A stretch of 10,926 nt of DNA from JAPOPJ01 sp964538885 (GCA_964538885.1 CAZIHR010000042.1:1-10926), one strand, 5' to 3'. Positions 1 through 5,919 are shown, counted from the first letter of the stretch. The notes: generated by a model not told the origin, from the letters alone. Made by a program: numbers and translations.

Positions 1-86
1 GTACCAAAACTAGTTATCTTGATTCTAACTAAACAACTTTCTCCATTTTCCTCAATATCTTCATGGTCAACACATGGAATTTTCAC
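1..86 (-). CDS. Partial hypothetical protein, runs off the left edge
   Basis: Reading the minus strand, one frame is open from 98 to the window edge and encodes a plausible protein beginning VKIPCVDHEDIEENGESC and continuing LVRIKITSFG. The only start-like codon is a GTG at 86-84; immediately upstream lie a TGA (101-99) and a 7-bp hairpin. I do not recognise the family. Because the frame dies exactly where the IS630-like remnant begins, this may be a gene whose front part was cut off by that insertion rather than a gene with a real GTG start. No TATA box is evident upstream. The fragment is only about 30 codons, so the call is weak. Confidence 0.35.
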   Translation of the reverse strand, partial: MKIPCVDHEDIEENGESCLVRIKITSFG

Positions 87-96
87 GAGTTTGTCC

Positions 97-115
97 CATC
101 ACAGATTTTGTGATG
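97..115. repeat. 7-bp perfect hairpin at the left edge of the IS630 remnant
   Basis: CATCACA (97-103) and TGTGATG (109-115) are perfect inverted repeats around a 5-nt loop. The hairpin lies between the minus-strand fragment and the transposase remnant, so it may be part of the element's terminus or a small operator or terminator. It is too short to assign. Confidence 0.35.
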
Positions 116-141
116 TACATAAACTTACAAGCGTCGCTATA
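114..141 (+). repeat. 28-bp repeat, left copy (inverted copy at 10736-10763)
   Basis: This 28-nt sequence matches the reverse complement of 10736-10763 at 26 of 28 positions, including an unbroken 17-nt core, ttacaagcgtcgctata. The left copy runs into the first codons of the transposase remnant, so the repeat is probably the terminal part of an IS630-like element, of which the right copy is a small inverted fragment. Confidence 0.6.
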
Positions 142-921
142 CGCAGAAACAAATCGCTAAAAATCTAAATACATCGCAGAGAACAATACGCAGGTGGCTG
201 AAAAATATTCAAAGCTACAGACTTAGAAGAAGATACGACATAAAAAACAAGGGCGCAGAATGCAAGCTAAATAACAAGCAGATCACGCAGCTTGTAAGGG
301 ATCTGGAGACAGGTCCAGAAAAATTTGGATATGAGACAAGCATGTGGACCATGCCTCTTGCAAACATGCACATCAAAAAAAAGTTCGACATTGATTATGA
401 TGTTCATTCGGTATGGCTGCTTGTACGCCGGCTGGGATTCAGATTAGTCGAGCCCCGACCCAAATTACAAAATTCTACCACACAGAAGATCAATGCGTTC
501 AAAAAAAAGCTTGCAGACTGGTAAAAAATGGATCAAGAAAAGATTCATCATATTGATGGTGGACAAAGCACACGTCGTGCTTGGATCCGTCCCAAGACGG
601 GGTTGGTTCCGGACAAAAAAGCCGGCCATAAATCTGGGAGGAATCAAAGGCAAAGAGACATGTAAGCATCATAGGCGCGAAAGGCAAGAACAGCATATAT
701 CACCCAAAAATTTTTGCGCAAGCTCCACAAAAAATTCGGCAAGGTGCTTATCTTTATGGAGAATGCATCCTACAACAACAAGGCAAAGCTCTATGCAGCT
801 TACAAAGTATACAAGCAAAAAGATGCAGTTTGAGTTTATTCTGCTGTATATGCCAGAGCTGAACTCCGTTGAGATGCAGTGGTATTCAATCAAGGGCGTC
901 ATGTCTGAAATTATAATCTAG
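126..921 (+). pseudogene. IS630-family transposase, frameshifted remnant
   Basis: Frame 126-524 encodes the N-terminal DNA-binding region without a start codon (in-frame stop at 120-122): a helix-turn-helix around YTQKQIAKNLNTSQRTIRRW and a winged-helix segment around VWLLVRRLGFRLVEPRPK. A stop follows at ADW. The DDE domain resumes in another frame near 530 with ILMVDKAH, then RRGWFRTKKPAI, the usual surroundings of the first catalytic Asp. The middle block (VSIIGAKGKNSIYHPKIF, about 660-715) needs a second frame, and FGKVLIFMENASYNNK (about 735-790) a further change. In that motif the usual catalytic DN is EN and the following His is Asn. The end, MPELNSVEMQWYSIKG, keeps the family's E but has lost the PxYS part. 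Several frames and damaged catalytic residues mean the enzyme is dead. Confidence 0.8.
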
Positions 922-1085
922 TATACCGGACATTCTGAATTCATCAATGTATGCCCAAGCACTATAGTAAGATATGTTTACATTATACACATTTTCCCCG
1001 TTTGATTATATCAAAATGATATTTTGTCAATGTAGAAAATTTTGATGCAGTTTTACTCTAGCTGGATCCCCCCCAATGTGATTAT

Positions 1086-1472
1086 TTATTTAATTCTTGA
1101 TGGTGGTGGCTTTAAATCATTATTTAATAAAATGCTACGAACATCTGGAATCTCCCAGGCAAATTGTACATGAATACAATTATTTTCTTCACAGTAATCA
1201 CACCATGAATTTTGCCTCTTTTTAAAATAGACAGATATGATTCTGCCCACCTTACCTAGTTTGTTATCCATAATTTTGACGTGATCCTCATACATGTTGA
1301 CATGTTCCAAGCGTTTTGGCTTTAATTTTTCAATTTGCTGTGTTATCGAATAATTGGCAAACTGTGTCAAATTGGTTAATCCCATCTCTTTTGCCATCTT
1401 TGTTTTTAGTGTTTTTTCTATCTCATTGTATGTTTCTTCTCTGACCTTGATACTTTTCCAGTTTTGTGTCAA
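1086..1472 (-). CDS. Ribbon-helix-helix DNA-binding protein with Cys-rich C-terminal domain
   Basis: This 128-residue protein has an N-terminal RHH-like region (about residues 4-50): a beta strand WKSIKV, then helices ending in the motif LTNLTQFANYSI. That motif is shared with the divergent neighbour (FTNFTQFAHYAI), so the two are paralogs. The C-terminal part (about 85-115) carries WCDYCEENNCIHVQFAW, a CxxC...C cluster that could bind zinc. From memory, thaumarchaeal genomes encode several RHH proteins with this kind of CIHV tail, but I cannot verify that. The start is TTG at 1472: a stop lies seven codons upstream and no ATG occurs before residue 25. A 16-bp palindrome sits just upstream, suggesting autoregulation of the divergent pair. 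It probably acts as a transcriptional regulator of the island; the exact family is uncertain. Confidence 0.75.
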   Translation of the reverse strand: MTQNWKSIKVREETYNEIEKTLKTKMAKEMGLTNLTQFANYSITQQIEKLKPKRLEHVNMYEDHVKIMDNKLGKVGRIISVYFKKRQNSWCDYCEENNCIHVQFAWEIPDVRSILLNNDLKPPPSRIK

Positions 1473-1475
1473 TAT

Positions 1476-1491
1476 GTGTAATATATTACAC
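1476..1491. promoter_or_regulatory. Perfect 16-bp palindrome, candidate RHH operator
   Basis: GTGTAATA at 1476-1483 is followed directly by its reverse complement TATTACAC. The site lies 3 nt upstream of the TTG start of the minus-strand RHH gene and about 85 nt upstream of the start of the plus-strand RHH gene. It overlaps an AT-rich stretch that could be a TATA element. RHH dimers typically bind short palindromes in their own promoters, so this is the natural operator candidate. Confidence 0.55.
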
Positions 1492-1545
1492 TATTGTTTA
1501 TTCTTTTCGTTTCCTGTATTATATTGGTAGAATATTTTCTACATG

Positions 1546-1554
1546 TTTATATTA
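1546..1554 (+). promoter_or_regulatory. TATA box of the RHH-annealase operon
   Basis: TTTATATTA is centred 27 nt before the ATG at 1577, the spacing expected for a leaderless archaeal transcript starting at that codon. This supports 1577 over the in-frame ATG at 1559 as the start of the downstream gene. Confidence 0.5.
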
Positions 1555-1576
1555 TAGTATGTCTAATATATTCCAC

Positions 1577-1714
1577 ATGAAAAAAGATCGATGGATTACA
1601 ATCAAAATACCACGCGATCTAAAGGAGGAATTTAAAAAAGATGATACAACATTTACGAATTTTACACAATTTGCCCACTATGCAATTCGAAAGGAGTTGA
1701 ATCAAATTAAATGA
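1577..1714 (+). CDS. Small ribbon-helix-helix protein
   Basis: This 45-residue protein (51 if the ATG at 1559 is used) consists of little more than an RHH fold: beta strand RWITIKIPRD, helix LKEEFKKDD, and helix FTNFTQFAHYAIRKEL. It resembles the N-terminal 50 residues of the divergently transcribed protein (FTNFTQFAHYAI versus LTNLTQFANYSI), implying duplication. I chose 1577 because a TATA box lies 27 nt upstream and because the Trp before the strand then sits at a similar distance from the start in both paralogs. Its TGA overlaps the ATG of the next gene (ATGA at 1711-1714), so it heads an operon with the annealase-like gene and could repress both that operon and its partner through the palindrome at 1476-1491. 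Confidence 0.75.
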   Translation: MKKDRWITIKIPRDLKEEFKKDDTTFTNFTQFAHYAIRKELNQIK

Positions 1715-2265
1715 CTGAAGATGTGGTACGAACTAAAATCTCACCTGACGAGATGAAGAAAAACATGAATGTATATCAACAATTACTAGGTATACTGACC
1801 GATGATACTGACAGAGTAACAATATCGGGCAAGAAATTTTTGCGAAAATCAGGCTGGCTCAAGATGGCAGTTCCATTTGGAATCTCAACTAGTATAATAG
1901 AAGAGAAACGTGAGGAATTTGAGGCCGGATATGCGTACCACTTTACAGTACGCGCACAAGTTGACGGCAGAAGTGTTGATGAAGTTGGTACATGCGATAA
2001 TATCGATGACAGACCCGGTAGTAATATACATGTAATTAGAACGATGGCAAAGACACGTGCCACTTCAAGAGCTATAGCAAGCCTGATGGGAAAATCAGAA
2101 CAGTCTGCTGAAGATGTTGAAATTGAGAAAAATGTAATTAAAAAAAATAATTCACCAAGCACGCAACAACTTGCCGAATTAAAGTCATTAGGATATGCCG
2201 GCGCAATTCCATTTTCTGATGAAGGTGCCAACCTACTATTACAAGAGTTGAGAGGCACAAAATGA
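1711..2265 (+). CDS. Putative Rad52-like single-strand annealing protein
   Basis: This 184-residue protein resembles mobile-element recombination proteins. A motif GKKFLRKSGWLKMAVPFGIS (39-58) is followed by a charged loop, a strand YHFTVRAQVDGRSVDEVGTC (76-95), and a conserved helix TMAKTRATSRAIASLMG (111-127). This order (lysine/tryptophan start, strand, GTCD turn, then a helix with A-TRA-xRAI and a terminal G) recalls viral and plasmid Rad52-superfamily annealases, where the last helix reads as A-KR-A...G. A linker then leads to a C-terminal helix-rich segment (about 148-184, STQQLAELKSLGY). The expected role is annealing ssDNA during replication or repair of the element. Its start overlaps the RHH stop and its stop overlaps the next ATG (2262), so it is the middle gene of a tight operon. 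Family assignment is from pattern memory; a conserved element protein of unknown function is the fallback. Confidence 0.55.
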   Translation: MTEDVVRTKISPDEMKKNMNVYQQLLGILTDDTDRVTISGKKFLRKSGWLKMAVPFGISTSIIEEKREEFEAGYAYHFTVRAQVDGRSVDEVGTCDNIDDRPGSNIHVIRTMAKTRATSRAIASLMGKSEQSAEDVEIEKNVIKKNNSPSTQQLAELKSLGYAGAIPFSDEGANLLLQELRGTK

Positions 2266-2489
2266 TTGATTACACTGTTCTGTTTTGCGGTGGGGCGAAC
2301 AAGACTACCGGGACCGCTCGGCAGTCCAAAGCCGCAACTTTATCAAAAAGACTGGCAGGACCACCTGCAACAGGAGTGAACGGCTTTATGCCGTCAATAA
2401 AGAAAAACGAGGAATTTTGGAAGGAAGGGGGGACTATATTTTTGACCAATCGGGGATCTCTGCCCCTCTTTCAGCCTTACCCAAATTGA
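2262..2489 (+). CDS. Hypothetical protein, 75 residues
   Basis: The ATG overlaps the stop of the annealase-like gene (ATGA at 2262-2265), the same arrangement as at the gene's front, which favours translational coupling. The product begins MIDYTVLFCGGANKTTGTAR and has no motif I recognise. The alternative frame 2285-2629 (TTG start, 114 residues, ending in HQPITVNPQYHFKW) is also open and has equally plausible composition, so the coding frame is not settled and a frameshift between the two is possible. The first 130 bases are clearly more GC-rich than the surroundings and form several hairpins, so a non-coding function is a third option. The stretch from 2490 to 2701 otherwise shows no gene. 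Confidence 0.35.
   Translation: MIDYTVLFCGGANKTTGTARQSKAATLSKRLAGPPATGVNGFMPSIKKNEEFWKEGGTIFLTNRGSLPLFQPYPN
2303..2394 (+). other. GC-rich patch with consecutive hairpins, candidate structured RNA
   Basis: Within an AT-rich region this patch contains three successive hairpins: GACTACCG (2303-2310) with CGGCAGTC (2319-2326), one internal mismatch; GCAGG (2355-2359) with CCTGC (2364-2368), loop of 4; and ACGGC (2380-2384) with GCCGT (2390-2394), loop of 5. A fourth, GGGG (2452-2455) with CCCC (2463-2466), follows. GC-rich islands in AT-rich archaea often mark structured RNAs, but two open frames cross it, so this remains tentative. Confidence 0.3.
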
Positions 2490-2701
2490 ACGTTAAACTT
2501 TGCTCTAGAAAATTGATATCAAAATTACCTGACATATATTATACCGATTTGAAACAGTCAATTAAAAGATACAGCATACACCAGCCAATAACTGTAAATC
2601 CACAGTATCATTTTAAATGGTCATTATAGTTGAGAGTTTGCACAACAACTCAAAATAGTATATTACAAATAATTCTGGAATTAACTTTGCGTGAAAAATA
2701 A

Positions 2702-2992
2702 ATGCATACAATTACTGTAAATTTGACATGCGGGCATCTATCCAATACGCAAAAGGCACACTTGGCAACTGAGAATAAAAAGATTGAGGCAAAGTATGCA
2801 AAAATGAGAAAATATGAGGTATCAAAGAAGACAAAAGCCAAAAGATCTTTACACAAAATTTTGTATAATGGTACACATGAAGATGAGGCGTGTATGCGCG
2901 CGGCCAAAAATGTCAGTATATCTAGAGGGACTTTGAAAAATTATACAAAAATGATAAAATCATATGGATTTAATTCAAAATATAAAAGATGA
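2702..2992 (+). CDS. Small basic protein with a possible HTH
   Basis: This 96-residue, Lys-rich protein starts MHTITVNLTCGHLSNTQKAH; the middle (about 25-50) is a highly charged helix likely to be coiled or nucleic-acid binding. The C-terminal segment AAKNVSISRGTLKNYTKMIK (67-86) has the spacing of a helix-turn-helix with a GTLKNY recognition helix. A DNA-binding function is therefore plausible, but no family is recognised. The ATG at 2702 is the first in the frame; no convincing TATA box stands 27 nt upstream, although an AT-rich agtatatta lies about 40 nt upstream. It lies 73 nt past the last stop of the preceding reading frames and belongs to the plus-strand run leading to the MCM gene. 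Confidence 0.6.
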   Translation: MHTITVNLTCGHLSNTQKAHLATENKKIEAKYAKMRKYEVSKKTKAKRSLHKILYNGTHEDEACMRAAKNVSISRGTLKNYTKMIKSYGFNSKYKR

Positions 2993-3098
2993 GAAATTGT
3001 CAATTGGAACCAATCAAATGATGAATAGACGCATACAGCATAACAATCCATACAATACACCACCAAGGTAAATCAGACATTATCTACGCGAATCTGTC

Positions 3099-3194
3099 AT
3101 GGCAATACTTTCACAAAATGATGCGACAAACTCGCACTATATGATGAATGTGTCAAAATTACACTTGAATAATCAGATAAATTATAGAAATTGA
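3099..3194 (+). CDS. Possible 31-residue peptide gene overlapping the zinc-ribbon gene
   Basis: The frame starts ATG (MAILSQNDATNSHYMMNVSK) and stops at TGA 3192-3194, which shares bases with the TTG start of the following zinc-ribbon gene (TTGA). The same stop/start overlap style occurs elsewhere in the island. It is too short for composition to be convincing. The rest of 2993-3098 holds only a 17-codon ATG frame at 3018-3071 and an imperfect ATTGG..CCAAT dyad near 3004. Confidence 0.25.
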   Translation: MAILSQNDATNSHYMMNVSKLHLNNQINYRN

Positions 3195-3334
3195 GGCGCT
3201 GTAAAATTTGCAGACATGGGATGTCGAGTAATTACGCTGCAGCTCATGCAGTTACAGTTCCTGTAGGGGCAAACACAATTACTGTGTGTGGTGTATGTGC
3301 AAAAAAGATTGCAATCAGGGTTTTGGCAAATTGA
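3191..3334 (+). CDS. Small zinc-ribbon protein, 47 residues
   Basis: The frame from TTG 3191 reads RRCKICRHGMSSNYAAAHAV, continues VTVPVGANTITVCGVCAKK, and ends KIAIRVLAN before TGA 3332-3334. The two CxxC pairs (C4/C7 and C36/C39) separated by 28 residues are the arrangement of a zinc ribbon, with a basic tail after the second knuckle. Such mini zinc ribbons are common in archaeal viruses and plasmids as nucleic-acid or protein adaptors. An ATG at 3221 would delete the first CxxC, so the TTG, which overlaps the preceding TGA, is the better start. It lies 83 nt before the MCM paralog and is separated from it by a 7-bp hairpin. Confidence 0.55.
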   Translation: MRRCKICRHGMSSNYAAAHAVTVPVGANTITVCGVCAKKIAIRVLAN

Positions 3335-3345
3335 ATAAATTTCGA

Positions 3346-3363
3346 CGCATCAATTGTGATGCG
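3346..3363. promoter_or_regulatory. 7-bp hairpin upstream of the MCM paralog
   Basis: CGCATCA (3346-3352) and TGATGCG (3357-3363) are perfect inverted repeats around ATTG. The hairpin sits 12 nt past the zinc-ribbon stop and 55 nt before the MCM start, so it may be an operator for the MCM gene or a terminator of the small operon. A TATA-like gatatatg lies at about 3397-3404. Confidence 0.4.
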
Positions 3364-3417
3364 AAACCATGGAATCGTTACAATAAGTTGTCCAAAGATA
3401 TATGCAAATGATAAAGT

Positions 3418-5490
3418 ATGTTGAGTGAACAGATGTATTCGGACTCGGCGCTGTCTGATGGTGTCAAGAGTTTTCTTTCTGAATTCAAAAAAGATGGCAA
3501 ATACATCTATCTAGATAAAATAGATATGATGCCTGCACAAAATCTGAGTCATATCACCATACAATATACAGACTTTGCCGAGCACACCAAATTGGAAAAT
3601 GAATTTGCAAAGTCGCCAGATAGGATGCTTGATTGTATCTCAAGGGCAATATGGGAGATTCTACAGATACGATTTCCAGATTATGCCAAAATGGTTGAGG
3701 GAAGAGTGGAGGCGCGCATCTCTGGATTCCCACTCGTCAAAAGTGTACGTGATGTAAATTCAGAACACTCTGGTAAATTCATCAGTGTAAAAGGTATAGT
3801 AATTAGAATGTCGCCCCCAGAATCGATACCTCTAGTTGCAGCCTTTATATGTCCTGAGAAGCATATTAGCATGACATTTGCAAAGAAGAATTTCACAATT
3901 GATATTCCGGCAATATGTGAGAAACAGAACTGTAAATATAGAGACTTGGAGCTTGTCGGTGATCTATCAATATTTGTCGATTACCAAATTATACAACTAC
4001 AGGAATTACCTGGCGAGCTTCCGGCAGGAAAATTACCCAAAGTTCTAGGTGTATTTGTTGCAGGAAAATTGGTGGATTCGGCACGCATGGGAGATACTGT
4101 AGAAATTTCAGGGTTGGTAAGAGCCGAATTATCTCACGAAATCAAGCTTGGTAGCAAGGTGCAGACGTACAGGCAGCGACTATACGCAAACAATATTGAA
4201 AGGGTGACCGCAGAAAATGACTTTGATGGTATTATCACTGATGATGATATCAAGACAATTGGTATAATTAGAACCATGAATGAAAATAAAGCAACTGAAT
4301 TTCTCATATCTTCATTTGCGCCACATGTATATGGACATAATTTAATCAAGGAAGCTATCATACTTACCATGGTAGGAGGGGATTCTACCGTTCTGCTTGA
4401 TGGCACCAGAATACGTGGTGATATCAATATATTTTTGGTAGGTGACCCAGGTACTGCAAAGAGTGAGATGGGAAAGGCAGCATATCGGACGGCCCCTAGA
4501 GCATTTTATGCATCAGGACGCGGATCTTCGGGCGCTGGTTTAACTGCTGCTACAATCCAAGATAAGACAACAGGTGCATACATGTTAGAACCTGGAGTTA
4601 CAGTTTTGGCAGACAAGGGCCTTGCAGTAATTGATGAGTTTGATAAGATGCGACCCGAAGACAGGAGTGCCTTACATGAAGTTATGGAGCAACAGTCTGC
4701 TAGTATATCAAAGGGTGGAATTACAGCAACCCTGAATGCTCGAGCAAGTATTATAGCTGTGGCAAATTCCATATATGGCAAGTATGATCCATATCGCAAT
4801 TTAACTGAAAATATACCTGGTATTCCAATACCACTACTTACTAGATTTGACTTGATATTTGTAATACGAGATGTGGCAGATCATAATATGGATGACAATA
4901 TAGCACGACATATAGTATCTACAAGAAAAAATGGCAACTCACCATATGTGGGATTTGATGCCAGTTTATTTGCTAAATATATCAGGATGGCCAGAGTAAT
5001 AAAACCAAAACTCTCAATACTGGCAGAAGAAAAATTAATCGAATACTATCTCAAGATGAGAACTGGGAGTGACGAAAATTATATCATAACACCAAGGCAT
5101 CTAGAAGGTCTAATTAGATTGGCAACTGCACGGGCAAAGTGCATGCTAAAGGATACCATAACACCATCTGATGCAAAAAGGGCCATACATATCATGGAAA
5201 AAATGTTAGAGTCAAGCGGGGTTGATGGTTCTACAGGGAAGGTAGATCTAGGGATACTGGAAGGTAAACCATCTAGCGAAGTTGCTAAATTGCAGTTATT
5301 TCAGGATATAATGAAAAATATGTCAAAATCCCACGAATTCGGTGATGGTGCCACAAAGGATGAAATTATCTCAGAGATGATAAAGAGTGGCAGATGGGAT
5401 GATATCTCATCTGAGGAGATGTTTGGTAAGATTTTGAGAGGAAATTTGATTTATGAAATATCTACAGGAAGGTATCGGTTGGTGTCATAG
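3418..5490 (+). CDS. mcm: MCM replicative DNA helicase, accessory paralog
   Basis: This complete 690-residue MCM is an ATP-driven 3'-5' hexameric helicase. The N-terminal domain carries a zinc motif with C145, H149, C167 and C172. The AAA+ core has Walker A GDPGTAKS (342-349), Walker B LAVIDEFDKM (402-411), sensor-1 N450, arginine finger in LLTRFD (R476) and sensor-2 R560 (ITPRHLEGLIRLA). A C-terminal winged helix (about 640-690) ends GRYRLVS. It is colinear with the second MCM in this window (8021-10108) and very similar across the AAA+ core, so it is a paralog. Differences include a shorter linker before the AAA+ domain, NS for NP after sensor-1, and one extra residue at IPGIPIPLL. No catalytic residue is lost, so it should be active. 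Unlike the other copy it has no GINS gene before it, and it is followed by an origin-like repeat region. The likely role is replication of an integrated element. Confidence 0.95.
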   Translation: MLSEQMYSDSALSDGVKSFLSEFKKDGKYIYLDKIDMMPAQNLSHITIQYTDFAEHTKLENEFAKSPDRMLDCISRAIWEILQIRFPDYAKMVEGRVEARISGFPLVKSVRDVNSEHSGKFISVKGIVIRMSPPESIPLVAAFICPEKHISMTFAKKNFTIDIPAICEKQNCKYRDLELVGDLSIFVDYQIIQLQELPGELPAGKLPKVLGVFVAGKLVDSARMGDTVEISGLVRAELSHEIKLGSKVQTYRQRLYANNIERVTAENDFDGIITDDDIKTIGIIRTMNENKATEFLISSFAPHVYGHNLIKEAIILTMVGGDSTVLLDGTRIRGDINIFLVGDPGTAKSEMGKAAYRTAPRAFYASGRGSSGAGLTAATIQDKTTGAYMLEPGVTVLADKGLAVIDEFDKMRPEDRSALHEVMEQQSASISKGGITATLNARASIIAVANSIYGKYDPYRNLTENIPGIPIPLLTRFDLIFVIRDVADHNMDDNIARHIVSTRKNGNSPYVGFDASLFAKYIRMARVIKPKLSILAEEKLIEYYLKMRTGSDENYIITPRHLEGLIRLATARAKCMLKDTITPSDAKRAIHIMEKMLESSGVDGSTGKVDLGILEGKPSSEVAKLQLFQDIMKNMSKSHEFGDGATKDEIISEMIKSGRWDDISSEEMFGKILRGNLIYEISTGRYRLVS

Positions 5491-5562
5491 TGTGCATATT
5501 ATTTCTGATCGCACTGAATTTTTACGATCATCAAAATTGGAAAAGAATTTGAATTTTGTGCC

Positions 5563-5919
5563 TAATTTTGGTACCAAATTGGTATATAATTACACCTATT
5601 TGATCGCACATGCAAGATCATGTATGTATGCTGCATGCATGTATATGCGATGTATTGCCTCTTTTGAGTTATTTTTCAGGCACAAAATTTATTCAATTTC
5701 ACTAAAAAATCTGTACTCAGGCAAGTTTGGTACCGTGTGGTATCACGTGGTCCCAAGACCATATATTGTATCATTTTTGGCGCATAAAATGGTGATCGCT
5801 AGAGAGAAATCCAAACAACAAATTGATGATAGATGCAAAAGAGCATGCAGGCAACATACATACAAAATCTTTTTGCGATCAAATAGGTGTGATTAGATGC
5901 CAATTTGGTACCAAAATTA
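5563..5919. repeat. Long inverted repeat, arms of 79 and 76 bp
   Basis: The left arm 5563-5641 matches the reverse complement of 5844-5919 at about 67 of 76 positions with one 3-nt gap; the outer 46 bases match at 43. The arms are 202 bp apart. Each arm contains the perfect 12-bp palindrome TTTGGTACCAAA (5567-5578 and 5904-5915). Both ends terminate in TA (5563-5564 and 5918-5919), the target dinucleotide of Tc1/IS630-type elements, so a non-autonomous miniature element (MITE) is an alternative to an origin. Confidence 0.85.
5725..5754 (+). repeat. Three tandem 10-bp repeats
   Basis: The units GTTTGGTACC, GTGTGGTATC and ACGTGGTCCC follow one another without gaps, sharing TGGT and a final C. 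Ten bases is one helical turn, so bound proteins would line up on one face. The first unit repeats the TTTGGTACC core of the inverted-repeat arms. The following bases form TGGTC-CCAA-GACCA, a 5-bp hairpin at 5748-5761. Confidence 0.6.

Larger units (their letters stand above)
97..998 (+). mobile_element. Degenerate IS630/Tc1-family insertion sequence
   Basis: The element is defined by the transposase remnant at 126-921. The left boundary is taken at the hairpin at 97, where a minus-strand reading frame stops being open. The right boundary is uncertain: the reverse complement of about 967-996 shares a weak pattern with the left end (TGTG, then ATGTA, then a TTAC), which could be an eroded terminal inverted repeat. 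A clean TA target duplication cannot be assigned. The rest of the interval up to 1085 holds no gene, only a small hairpin (CAAAAT 1012-1017 with ATTTTG 1021-1026). Confidence 0.5.

Noticed and set aside
1466..1576. Longer N-terminus for the small plus-strand RHH protein
   Set aside because: The upstream codons cover the divergent promoter, palindrome and TATA box and encode an atypical Tyr/Phe-rich stretch.
1776..2258. 160-codon minus-strand frame
   Set aside because: Antisense of the annealase-like gene, which has conserved-looking motifs and overlap-coupled neighbours; the antisense product is Ser/Leu-rich with no motif.
5453..5896. 147-codon open frame on the plus strand after the MCM paralog
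   Set aside because: It begins inside the MCM coding region and runs through both palindromes and the inverted-repeat arms; its composition (runs of Tyr, Met, Cys, Arg from repeat DNA) is not protein-like.
5563..5919. CRISPR array
   Set aside because: Repeats are inverted, not direct and regularly spaced, and no cas gene is visible.
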